From Pseudodesulfovibrio cashew (GTDB taxonomy: Bacteria > Desulfobacterota > Desulfovibrionia > Desulfovibrionales > Desulfovibrionaceae): a stretch of 64,000 nucleotides of DNA. The notes beneath the pieces are model-generated. The model had not been told where the DNA came from. It worked only from the letters and a program-made list of their open reading frames with translations, and did no database searches. The stretch is taken from assembly GCF_009762795.1 (NCBI RefSeq), contig NZ_CP046400.1:3803501-3867500 (forward strand), read 5' to 3'. A program made the translations under genes and the position numbers. This document shows positions 51,484 through 59,279 of the stretch, one piece after another. The first letter of the stretch is position 1. The number at the start of each line of letters is the position of its first letter.

Positions 51484-52122
51484 TTACACCCGGTCGCTTA
51501 ACAGGATACCGCCCCCCATGGCGATGAACAGGCCTCCGGTAATCTTGTCTATTCTGCGGCCAAAATCCTTGAAAGAAAAGCGCCTTCCAAAGGAAGCGAT
51601 CAGGTACGAATACCCCAGGTGGACTGTGGTTACGATGCCGCAGATCGTGACAAACATAATCGAAAACTGCTCATAGGCAGGATGTGCGGCATCAAGAAAC
51701 TGCGGCAAAAAGGCCGAGAGAAAAATCAGCGTCTTGGGATTGCTCGCGGAAACGCCGAACGCTTCCCAGAACAGGCTCCTGCCGGATCTGGCTGGTGACA
51801 TTTCCGGATCGGTCTCCACCAAAACGGATTTCCTCTTACGGGAGGCCATCAGGTTCTTGATCCCCAAGTACACGAGATAGGCGCCGCCAATCGTTTTCAT
51901 GATCACGAACCAGAAAGGCAACTCCTGGATGAGATGGCCGACACCGACAGCGACCAGGCAAACAATCAACAGCTGGCAGCACAAATTCCCCAATACGGTG
52001 ACAAATGCGGACTTCCAACCGTGCCGGATACTGTTTTTCAGCACCAGCAACACATTCGGCCCGGGCGACAGCGTCGTCACCAGATAGGCCAGAAAAAACA
52101 TAATCCACATTTCGATCTTCAT
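51484..52122 (-). CDS. LysE/RhtB-family amino-acid exporter
   Basis: A 212-residue membrane protein with TLSPGPNVLLVLKNSIRHG near residue 18 and ASNPKTLIFLSAFLPQFL near 122. About six membrane segments. The ATG at 52122 follows GGAG; a GTG at 52146 would be an extension without a good site. Fourth LysE-type gene in the window; unlike the others no regulator is divergent to it. Confidence 0.88.
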   Translation of the reverse strand: MKIEMWIMFFLAYLVTTLSPGPNVLLVLKNSIRHGWKSAFVTVLGNLCCQLLIVCLVAVGVGHLIQELPFWFVIMKTIGGAYLVYLGIKNLMASRKRKSVLVETDPEMSPARSGRSLFWEAFGVSASNPKTLIFLSAFLPQFLDAAHPAYEQFSIMFVTICGIVTTVHLGYSYLIASFGRRFSFKDFGRRIDKITGGLFIAMGGGILLSDRV

Positions 52123-52311
52123 ACGGATCTCCAAGAGAACGGCCACCCAGGAACAAGCTGATCTAAGCCGTTTAAAATTATATCACAATCGTGAACAACT
52201 CACGCCAGTGCAGCGTATTTGAAATACCCCACGCAAGACGAGAGCAAAGATGGACAGTGTGCGTTATTCCGCCGGAAGTCAAACCTGGCTTCAATTTGCC
52301 AATGGACTAAA

Positions 52312-52354
52312 AAAAAGGCTCAGGAGAAAACCCTCCCAAGCCTTTGCAACTATT
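52312..52354 (-). terminator. Terminator of the osmC-lpd-gcvH-lipA-merR operon
   Basis: AAAGGCT..GGAG (from 52315) pairs with CTCCC..AGCCTTT (to 52354). On the minus strand the stem is followed by TTTTTTTT. Confidence 0.8.
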
Positions 52355-52391
52355 TGTGAAGCCTGACCAGCTCGCGCCCAAGGCGGTTGGG

Positions 52392-53297
52392 TCAGGTCGC
52401 CTGTTCGCCACCTCTTTTGCGGGAGGCCTTGATAAGTATTTCGGTAACGTACCGGGCAGAGTTGCGGGTGGTCCAGTAATCGGTCACGTAGCGCTCGTAA
52501 ACCTCCTCGGCCAGATCATACCCCTTTTCCCGCGCCCAGCAGGATATCTTGCGATAGGTTTCGTGGATGCTCTCGTGCGGCCCGAGATGGTAGCAGGAAA
52601 CCATCATCTGTCCCCCGAAATGATAGGCGTGCTTGTCCTTGACCGGCATGAGCGGCTTCTGGAGAATCTTTACCGGCTGCGCCCTGTTTTCGACCCGGTC
52701 CTGCATGGAGGAAAAACGAATCAGCACCGGACCGGTGGTCTCGTTGCCCAGCGACTCGATGTAATTGGTGAACTCCAGGTTGATGATGGAGCCCTCAATG
52801 TCGTTTTCGAACACTTGATCGTAATACAGGAGGGTTGAGGAATCGACGAACTTGGACCCCACTTCACTGATATCGTTTTCCAAGACGGTCTCCGCCTCCT
52901 GGATGAGTGCATGCCAGTCCTTGACCGAGACGCACTTGCGCCGGATCATCTCCTGCTCCGTCTCCAGCTCACTGATCTTGTCCTGAAAACGGCGCTGGAG
53001 CCGACGGTAGACGTTCTTCGAGTCGCCCTTGATGAACTCCTTCATCTCCTCCAGGCTGAACCCCATCTGCTTGTAATACTTGATTACGGGAACCGCGAGC
53101 AGGGACTCGTAGGTATAGTAGCGGTAGTTGTTGTAGTCGTGCCGCTGCGAAGGGATCAGGCCTATCTCGTCATAATAACGCAGGGTCTTCCGGGACATGT
53201 TGCAGATCTTGCTCATGTCGCCGATGAAATAGCGGGACTTGGGTTTTACCATGTTCTCAGCGCTCTCCCGGATAACGCCTTCTTCAACCGTGGGCAT
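52392..53297 (-). CDS. MerR-family transcriptional regulator
   Basis: A 301-residue protein. The MerR helix-turn-helix YFIGDMSKICNMSRKTLRYYDEIGLIP is at about residues 21-47, then the NYRYYTYESLLAVPVIKYYKQMGFSLEEM wing and dimerisation helix. The C-terminal 170 residues look like a GyrI-type effector-binding domain. The start at 53297 has GGAGG six bases up and lies one base after the lipA stop, so it is translated with lipA. It may tune the lipoyl/OsmC operon. Ligand unknown. Confidence 0.88.
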   Translation of the reverse strand: MPTVEEGVIRESAENMVKPKSRYFIGDMSKICNMSRKTLRYYDEIGLIPSQRHDYNNYRYYTYESLLAVPVIKYYKQMGFSLEEMKEFIKGDSKNVYRRLQRRFQDKISELETEQEMIRRKCVSVKDWHALIQEAETVLENDISEVGSKFVDSSTLLYYDQVFENDIEGSIINLEFTNYIESLGNETTGPVLIRFSSMQDRVENRAQPVKILQKPLMPVKDKHAYHFGGQMMVSCYHLGPHESIHETYRKISCWAREKGYDLAEEVYERYVTDYWTTRNSARYVTEILIKASRKRGGEQAT

Positions 53298-53298
53298 C

Positions 53299-54183
53299 CT
53301 ATGCCTCCCCCTTGCCGATCCCGGCAAACAGGGCCGCATTGTAGGACGACCGGACCAGGGGGGCGGAATACATGTGCGCGACCCCCTTCTCCTCACCGTG
53401 GCGGGCGTATTCACGAAACACGTCGGGGTGGACGTAGCGAACCACTGCCGGGTGGCTCATGGACGGGCGCATGTATTGCCCGACGGTCACTATGTCGCAG
53501 CCGACGGCGGAAAGGTCTTCGATGACGCCGAGCACCTCGTCATCCGTTTCGCCCAGGCCGACCATGAGGCCGGATTTGGCCACGCAACCGGCACGCTTGA
53601 CGCGCGCGATAAGTTCGAGGCTCTGAGCGTAGTCCGCCTGGGGCCTGATATCCGGATAATGCGCGGGGGCGGTCTCCACGTTGTGGTTGATGACATCCGG
53701 GCAGGCCTCGATGACCTGACGCAGGGCGTCCCCGTCCCCCTGGAAATCGGGAATAAGGACTTCGATGGTGGTCTCGGGCAACACGGCGCGAATGGCCCGG
53801 ATGGTAGCGGCGAAATGTCCTGCGCCGCCGTCGGGGAGGTCGTCACGGGTGACCGAGGTGACCACCGCATGCTTGAGGGACAGCCGACGAGCGGCCTCGG
53901 CGACGCGGGCCGGCTCCGATGGGTCGAGAGGAGCCATTTCGCCGCTCTGGATATTGCAGAAGGCGCAGTTGCGGGTGCAGGTGTCGCCCATGATCAGAAA
54001 GGTTGCCGTGTGCTCGGAAAAGCACTCGAACATGTTCGGACACTTGGCGCTCTGGCAGACGGTGTGCAGGTCGAGGTCGGCCACCAGTTCACGGGTGGCC
54101 GTATAGGTCCGGTTGCAGGGAATCCTGACCTTGAGCCAAGGAGGCAGACGCAGGTGCGTTTCGGATGTTTCGGAAGAGCGCAT
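53299..54183 (-). CDS. lipA: Lipoyl synthase
   Basis: A 294-residue radical SAM enzyme. It has the auxiliary cluster motif CQSAKCPNMFEC near residue 39 and the SAM cluster CTRNCAFC near 66, then TVGQYMRPS near 233, and ends with the C-terminal VRSSYNA serine. It inserts the two sulfurs into octanoyl groups on carrier domains. It sits in an operon with a GcvH-type carrier, so it probably lipoylates that. No lipB/lplA in the window. Confidence 0.95.
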   Translation of the reverse strand: MRSSETSETHLRLPPWLKVRIPCNRTYTATRELVADLDLHTVCQSAKCPNMFECFSEHTATFLIMGDTCTRNCAFCNIQSGEMAPLDPSEPARVAEAARRLSLKHAVVTSVTRDDLPDGGAGHFAATIRAIRAVLPETTIEVLIPDFQGDGDALRQVIEACPDVINHNVETAPAHYPDIRPQADYAQSLELIARVKRAGCVAKSGLMVGLGETDDEVLGVIEDLSAVGCDIVTVGQYMRPSMSHPAVVRYVHPDVFREYARHGEEKGVAHMYSAPLVRSSYNAALFAGIGKGEA

Positions 54184-54346
54184 TGTTGACCTCCTGCAAT
54201 GGAAGGATGCATGGCCGGGGCCTTGCCCTGAAAAGGCTGTGGCTTTGTCGGGCAGGCCCCGGTATCAGGAACGGTTTCGAGGGCGTGAAGCCGCTCCAGG
54301 TTACCCCCATGCCTTGCGCCGGCATAAGGGTCGGGGTCGGATTGAG

Positions 54347-54736
54347 TTACTTGATTTGCGCCTCATAGTCGGCGTTGCTCAGCAACTGGGACTTGTCGGC
54401 CTCGGCCTCCACGGTGATGCGGAGCATCCAGCCGTCGCCATAGGGGGAAGTGTTGACCTGGGACGGGTCGTCCTCCAGGCTGGAGTTCACTTCGGTGACG
54501 GTGCCGTTGATGGGCATGTACAGGCTGGATACGGCCTTGATGGACTCAACGGTGCCGAATTCTTCACCGGCGGCAAAGGATGCTCCGGTCTCGGGCAGGT
54601 CCACGAAGGCGACCTCGCCGAGCTGTTCCTGGGCGAAATCGGAGATGCCGACAACGGCGGAGCCGTCTTCGGCGATGCGGACCCAGGTGTGCTCGGGGTG
54701 GTACAGGACGTCGTTGGGGAAAGTCAGTTCACTCAT
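54347..54736 (-). CDS. gcvH: Lipoyl carrier protein, glycine-cleavage H-protein type
   Basis: A 129-residue GcvH protein with TWVRIAEDGSAVVGISDFAQEQLGEVAFVDLP and the lipoyl-lysine motif ESIKAVS near residue 66. GcvH carries aminomethyl groups in glycine cleavage, but gcvP and gcvT are absent here. With lpd, lipA and osmC in the same operon it may instead deliver electrons to OsmC, or also supply aminomethyl groups for other uses. Start 54736, with AGGAGATAATC upstream. Confidence 0.92.
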   Translation of the reverse strand: MSELTFPNDVLYHPEHTWVRIAEDGSAVVGISDFAQEQLGEVAFVDLPETGASFAAGEEFGTVESIKAVSSLYMPINGTVTEVNSSLEDDPSQVNTSPYGDGWMLRITVEAEADKSQLLSNADYEAQIK

Positions 54737-54781
54737 GATTATCTCCTATGATGATGCGATGTTGGTGGTACGATCTCCGCT

Positions 54782-56197
54782 TCAGCTACCCTGAAGCCAG
54801 CGCTCGCTTGCCTCGTACAGTCCTTCTGCGAGGGTCGGGTGCGCGTGGATGGTGTGCGCGAGATCAGTGGCGGTGAGGCCCTTGTTGATGGCCAGGGCGG
54901 CCTCGGCAATGAGATCGGTGGCGTGAGCTCCGGCGATATGGCATCCAAGGACCTTGCCGCTGCCCTGCTCGCAGATCAGCTTGAACATCCCGGGCAGTTC
55001 GCCCATGGCCTGCGCCTTGCCAAGCTCGCGGAACTGGAAGACTTCGGTGCGGACATCATGCCCTTTGGCGATGGCCTCGGACTCGGACAGACCGACGGTG
55101 CCGATCTCGGGAGAGGTAAAAATACCGGCAGGGATGACGCTGTAGTCCAGCGTCCTGTTTTCGCCGAAACAGTTGGCAACGGCGCACAATCCCTCTGCAG
55201 AGGCGACATGGGCCAACATGACGCGCGCCGGGCCGAGCGCGTCGCCGATGGCGTAAACGCCATCCACGGAAGTGCGCATGCCCTGGTCGGCCTTGATCCA
55301 GCCCCGACCGTCGGTCTCGACACCGGCCTCTTCCAGCTTCAGCCCGCCGGAATTGGGAACACGCCCCACGGCCACAAGCACCATGTCCGCCTCAAGAGTG
55401 AAATCAGGGCCGTCAGCCCCTTCCACAAAGGGCGAAGCGCCGATGACGCAGGTGACCTTTCCGTTTTCGACGGTCGCGCTTTTCACGGTCTTGGCCAGCT
55501 CGCACTTGATACGGTGTTTCTTGGCCTCGCGCTGGAGCAATCGGCTCATGTCCTCGTCCACAGACGGGATGGGCAAGAGACGGTCAAGCCCCTCGACAAT
55601 GGTCACTTCCGCTCCGAAGGCACGGTAGATGAACGCCAGTTCGCACCCGATCACGCCGCCGCCGACGATGACCATGCGCTCGGGCACGTGATCAAGGTTG
55701 AGGGCGTCGTCGCTGTTGATGATATGCGTATGATCGACGGGCAGGGACGGCAGGTCGAGCGTGCTGGAACCGGTGGAGATGATGATGTTGTCGTTCTTGA
55801 TCTCCTCGGTGCCCTCTTCCGTGCGAACCAGGACGGTGCGGTCGGCCGTCAATTCAGCGACCCCGCGCACGATGCGGATATTCAGGGAAGCGCAGGTCTT
55901 CTCGAGGCCGCCGCACAAGACTTTGCGAACGCGATCCTTGCGTGCGACCACGGCGCTCATGTCCGCCTGGAAAGAGGTCGCTTCACCGGAGGTAATGCCG
56001 AACTCCTTGAGCCGGTTGGCGGTCTCAAGGGCTTCGGCGGAAGACTTCAGCGTTTTGGTGGGAATGCAACCGGTGTTGAGACAGGTTCCGCCGACGGAGG
56101 CCTTTTCGACCAGGGTGACCCGAGCGCCGCGGCGGGCTGCCTCAAATGCGGCGACGTATCCCCCCGGCCCCGCGCCTATGATCGTGATGGAAGGCAT
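54782..56197 (-). CDS. lpd: Dihydrolipoyl dehydrogenase
   Basis: A 471-residue flavoprotein: GAGPGGYVAAFEA at the N-terminus, redox pair GGTCLNTGC near residue 42, NAD-binding IVGGGVIGCE near 178 and the C-terminal HIHAHPTLAEG with the active-site histidine. It reduces lipoyl groups with NADH. It stands between osmC and gcvH in the same operon, coupling NADH to the lipoyl carrier. Confidence 0.95.
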   Translation of the reverse strand: MPSITIIGAGPGGYVAAFEAARRGARVTLVEKASVGGTCLNTGCIPTKTLKSSAEALETANRLKEFGITSGEATSFQADMSAVVARKDRVRKVLCGGLEKTCASLNIRIVRGVAELTADRTVLVRTEEGTEEIKNDNIIISTGSSTLDLPSLPVDHTHIINSDDALNLDHVPERMVIVGGGVIGCELAFIYRAFGAEVTIVEGLDRLLPIPSVDEDMSRLLQREAKKHRIKCELAKTVKSATVENGKVTCVIGASPFVEGADGPDFTLEADMVLVAVGRVPNSGGLKLEEAGVETDGRGWIKADQGMRTSVDGVYAIGDALGPARVMLAHVASAEGLCAVANCFGENRTLDYSVIPAGIFTSPEIGTVGLSESEAIAKGHDVRTEVFQFRELGKAQAMGELPGMFKLICEQGSGKVLGCHIAGAHATDLIAEAALAINKGLTATDLAHTIHAHPTLAEGLYEASERWLQGS

Positions 56198-56239
56198 GTG
56201 TACTCCTCTTTTACTGTGGTTTTCCCCATAAAAGGGAGC

Positions 56240-56668
56240 TTAGTCTTCTTCCAGGTGCATGTTGTAGGTTACGGGAAATGCGTTGTGCAGGGAGGCGGTG
56301 ACAAGACAGCCCTGCTTCATGATCTTTTCCACGCGATCAAAAATGAAGCCGTACTCCTCATCCATGTAGACGGTCACGTCCAGGACGATACCGGTGACAC
56401 GCGCCCGCTTCTTCTCGTCCAGGCCGGTCTCCAGAGTGGCGGTTCCGGTAATGCGGTCATAGGTGGCGCCGCGAGTTTCCAGAGCCTTGCCCAGCGCGCC
56501 GCAGAAGCAGTAAAGGGCTGCGGATGCGAGAAACTGCTTGGCGGTGCCGCCGCGCTCGTCCTCGGGAACGCCTTCATAATTTATGTCGATATCGCCAAGG
56601 ATCTTGGATCCGGTGTGAATGGTCTGTTTTTCGCCTTCACGATCGTAGGAAACGATAACTTCAGCCAT
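56240..56668 (-). CDS. OsmC-family protein (probable lipoyl-dependent peroxidase)
   Basis: A 142-residue OsmC/Ohr-fold protein from the ATG at 56668 (GGGAG seven bases up). Two conserved cysteines are visible: YCFC near residue 41 and KQGCLVTASL near 114-124. Ohr and OsmC proteins reduce organic hydroperoxides with electrons from lipoylated proteins and Lpd; this operon encodes exactly those partners. First gene after the sigma-54 promoter at 56720-56736. A non-enzymatic OsmC-like role cannot be excluded. Confidence 0.88.
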   Translation of the reverse strand: MAEVIVSYDREGEKQTIHTGSKILGDIDINYEGVPEDERGGTAKQFLASAALYCFCGALGKALETRGATYDRITGTATLETGLDEKKRARVTGIVLDVTVYMDEEYGFIFDRVEKIMKQGCLVTASLHNAFPVTYNMHLEED

Positions 56669-56719
56669 GGTTGTTCTCCCTTGTGATTTTTTAAACGAGG
56701 CCGTTTGTGGCGAGCCGAT

Positions 56720-56736
56720 AGCACAGTCCATGCCAA
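56720..56736 (-). promoter_or_regulatory. Sigma-54 promoter of the osmC operon
   Basis: Minus strand TTGGCATGGACTGTGCT. GG and GC doublets twelve bases apart, two mismatches to consensus outside them. Start expected near 56709, about 40 bases before the osmC ATG. Confidence 0.75.
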
Positions 56737-56822
56737 CCGGCTCAATCGCTATGGGGGTGGGGACGCATCCTTGGAGAGGACACATCTTCAACGCAGGATT
56801 GGACAGATGCAGCCCTCCGGAA

Positions 56823-56838
56823 ACGACTAAGTTGTCGT
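56823..56838. promoter_or_regulatory. GCGAC-N6-GTCGC-type operator 1
   Basis: ACGAC-TAAGTT-GTCGT, a perfect dyad about 115 bases upstream of the expected osmC transcript start. Confidence 0.65.
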
Positions 56839-56891
56839 GCACGACAGGAGATGAATTAGGAAATACAAATGATTGCGGCAGAATAGAGGGA

Positions 56892-56909
56892 TGCGACAGA
56901 TAAGTCGCA
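56892..56909. promoter_or_regulatory. GCGAC-N6-GTCGC-type operator 2
   Basis: TGCGAC-AGATAA-GTCGCA, six-base perfect arms with the same six-base AT-rich spacer. Confidence 0.7.
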
Positions 56910-56991
56910 CCTTACACCAGAACCCGGAAAGCGAGCAGACAATCCCTCCATCCCAATGAAAAAACGGCATATTTACTGCTCGCCAGAACAG

Positions 56992-57007
56992 ACGACAGAA
57001 ATGTCGG
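56992..57007. promoter_or_regulatory. GCGAC-N6-GTCGC-type operator 3
   Basis: ACGAC-AGAAAT-GTCGG, four-base arms with the same spacing. Confidence 0.55.
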
Positions 57008-57290
57008 CATGAGTGGCCCACTCAACCCGACAGCGCCGCCGCCCACCTCCCATAGCGATTCCATTCCCGGCCAAGGGACTGCAAACATCGATGGATAAGA
57101 GCCATGAGCATCAAATAATAAATGCTCAAGACAACTCGATAGAGCACAATACGTTTGTAACGGCCCCGCCTGGCGCATCACCAGATCCGCTATTCATACA
57201 TTTACATTATATACCCGGATGCCAGGCTGAGTCAGCATGAGGAGAGCCGCGTTTTCACCGCGCGAAAAGGGAGACGAATTTATCGCATTT

Positions 57291-57306
57291 GCGACTAAAT
57301 TGTCGC
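57291..57306. promoter_or_regulatory. GCGAC-N6-GTCGC-type operator 4
   Basis: GCGAC-TAAATT-GTCGC, about 180 bases upstream of the BCCT sigma-54 start. Confidence 0.7.
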
Positions 57307-57356
57307 CACGACACAACAGGCTGTAATCATGTATATTTTGCTTAAACCTGGCGATT

Positions 57357-57374
57357 TGCGACGAAAATGTCGCA
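57357..57374. promoter_or_regulatory. GCGAC-N6-GTCGC-type operator 5
   Basis: TGCGAC-GAAAAT-GTCGCA, about 115 bases upstream of the BCCT sigma-54 start, a typical enhancer distance. Confidence 0.7.
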
Positions 57375-57452
57375 GAATGGTGCCGTAAACAGGGGCTCCC
57401 GTTTGCGCTCCTTTTCACAATCCGTACAGGCATTTTGCCGGATTGACACAGT

Positions 57453-57469
57453 TTGGCCTGCATATTGCT
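57453..57469 (+). promoter_or_regulatory. Sigma-54 promoter of the BCCT transporter gene
   Basis: TTGGCCTGCATATTGCT. GG and GC are twelve bases apart and the -12 element TTGCT is perfect. Start expected near 57480, 140 bases before the ATG at 57621. Confidence 0.85.
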
Positions 57470-57620
57470 CAAGGGGTGCGGCGGTTGTCAGGGGAGTAGG
57501 TGCTCCCCTACATGAAATGCCGCTTTTGAGACCATGGTCAGTCCAAGCTACAACTCTAAACATGGTTCGGTGGCGCATATGGCGCACCACCGGATCGCCA
57601 GCACCCACATTGGAGGAGGT

Positions 57621-59174
57621 ATGGCCCAAAACGGCACCGGCGAAGGTGTAGATCTTCGACCTGATAAGAAAATCCTTATCCCCGCAACTCTGGTTCTGAT
57701 CGGCATCATCGCCTGTTCAATTCTCTTCACCGAGCAAAGTGAAAATTTTCTCAAAACCGTATACGGCGTGTTCGCCCACACCACTGGCACGTGGTACCTC
57801 TGGGCAACCGTCGGCATGATGCTCCTCTCGGGATTCTTCATGTTCTCCAGATACGGCGAGATCAAGTTCGGCGAGGATGACGAGAAACCCGAATTCAACA
57901 ACTACTCTTGGATCGCCATGATGTTCTGCTCCGGTGTTGCCGGCGCGGTCATGTTCTGGTCCATTGTCGAGCCCCTGTTCAACCTGGCCTATCCGCCCCA
58001 GTTCGCGGAACCGCTCTCCCGAGAGTCCTTTGAGTGGGCCATGTCCTATGTGCTTCTTCACTGGGGTCCGGTTACCTGGCCCTGGTACATGGTTACGGCC
58101 CTGCCCATCTGCTACATGTACTACAAGCGCAAGAAGCCTGTTCTGCGCATCAGCGCCACGGCGGAACCGGTCATCGGCAAGAAGGCGAACGGCGCCATCG
58201 GCAAGGGCATCGAGGTCTTCTTCATCATTGGCCTGATGTTCTCCAACGCGGCGGTCATGGGCGTGTCCGTGCCCATCGTCAACCACGCCCTCGGCGCGGT
58301 TCTGGGAATCGAGCCGAGCTTCACCATGGAGCTCATCGTTCTGGCCGTCTCCGCTGTCATCTTCACCGCGTCCGTTTCCCTGGGGCTCAAGAAAGGCATC
58401 AAGATCCTGTCCGACACCAACGTGTGCATCGCGCTGGCCATGGTCTTCTTCTGCTTCGTCGTGGGACCGACCGTGTTCATCGTGGACAACTTCACCAGCT
58501 CCTTCGGCCACATGATCAGCAACTTCTGGGACATGATCTTCTGGACCGATCCGTACACCGAAGGTTCCTTCCCGCAGGATTGGACCATCTTCTACGCACT
58601 GTGGATGGCCTCCTACGGTCCCTTCATGGGCCTGTTCATCGCCCGCATCTCCCGTGGCCGCTCCGTGCGCCAGGTGGTTGCAATGGGCCTGGCAGGCGGC
58701 ATCGCAGGCTCCTACATGATCCACGCCGTGTTCGGCGGCTACACCATGTTCGCGCAGCTTAACGGCATCGTGGACGCAGTGGGCATCCTCAAGGCAAGCG
58801 GTGGCCCGGCCGCCCTGGTCGCGACCCTGAACAGTCTGCCCATGGGACACTTCGTCCTTATCGGCTACTGCATCTTCTCGACCATCTTCCTGGCCACCTC
58901 CGTGGACTCCTGCGCCTATGTCATCTCCTGCGCAGCCACCACGAAGCTGGAACCCGGTCACGAGCCCACTCGCGGACACCGCTTCTACTGGGCCGCCATC
59001 CAGGCAGGCCTGGCATTGGCCGCCATCACCCTCGGCGGACTCGGACCAGTCAAGATCTTCGCGAACTTTGCGGGCGCATTGATGCTGATCCCCATCGCCT
59101 TTGCCGTTGCCGCCTGGTTCAAGATGACCAAGGAAGACGACGCCCTGGTCAAGTACTGCAAGACCAAAGAATAA
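57621..59174 (+). CDS. BCCT-family betaine/carnitine/choline-type transporter
   Basis: A 517-residue secondary transporter with twelve segments. BCCT landmarks: FSRYGEIKFGEDDEKPEF, WSIVEPLFNLAYPP near 114, SFEWAMSYVLLHWGPVTWPWY near 137 and the conserved WTIFYALWMASYGPFMGLFIARISRGR segment near 322-348. The ATG at 57621 follows GGAGGAGGT; earlier in-frame starts lie in the leader. BCCT carriers move quaternary amines or related compounds with sodium or protons. Under sigma-54 control together with the osmC operon, which suggests catabolism rather than osmoprotection. Confidence 0.94.
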   Translation: MAQNGTGEGVDLRPDKKILIPATLVLIGIIACSILFTEQSENFLKTVYGVFAHTTGTWYLWATVGMMLLSGFFMFSRYGEIKFGEDDEKPEFNNYSWIAMMFCSGVAGAVMFWSIVEPLFNLAYPPQFAEPLSRESFEWAMSYVLLHWGPVTWPWYMVTALPICYMYYKRKKPVLRISATAEPVIGKKANGAIGKGIEVFFIIGLMFSNAAVMGVSVPIVNHALGAVLGIEPSFTMELIVLAVSAVIFTASVSLGLKKGIKILSDTNVCIALAMVFFCFVVGPTVFIVDNFTSSFGHMISNFWDMIFWTDPYTEGSFPQDWTIFYALWMASYGPFMGLFIARISRGRSVRQVVAMGLAGGIAGSYMIHAVFGGYTMFAQLNGIVDAVGILKASGGPAALVATLNSLPMGHFVLIGYCIFSTIFLATSVDSCAYVISCAATTKLEPGHEPTRGHRFYWAAIQAGLALAAITLGGLGPVKIFANFAGALMLIPIAFAVAAWFKMTKEDDALVKYCKTKE

Positions 59175-59198
59175 CCCTGACAAAACCATACCTGAAGT

Positions 59199-59229
59199 GG
59201 GTCCGGCTCCCGGCTATGAAGCCGGACCC
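59199..59229 (+). terminator. Terminator of the BCCT gene
   Basis: GGGTCCGGCT (59199-59208) pairs with AGCCGGACCC (59220-59229); TCTTCTAT follows. Confidence 0.8.
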
Positions 59230-59279
59230 TCTTCTATACCCTATTAATAATATAACATATTGAAATCAAAGGAGAAAAT

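Larger units (their letters stand above)
56669..57620. other. 950-base divergent regulatory region (osmC operon / BCCT gene)
   Basis: No convincing gene. It contains two sigma-54 promoters (56720-56736 minus, 57453-57469 plus) and five GCGAC-N6-GTCGC-type dyads. The layout is a shared enhancer between two divergent operons. Confidence 0.7.

Noticed and set aside
57013..57240. 75-codon open frame in the BCCT/osmC divergent region
   Set aside because: No ribosome site, composition unlike a gene, lies within the operator region.
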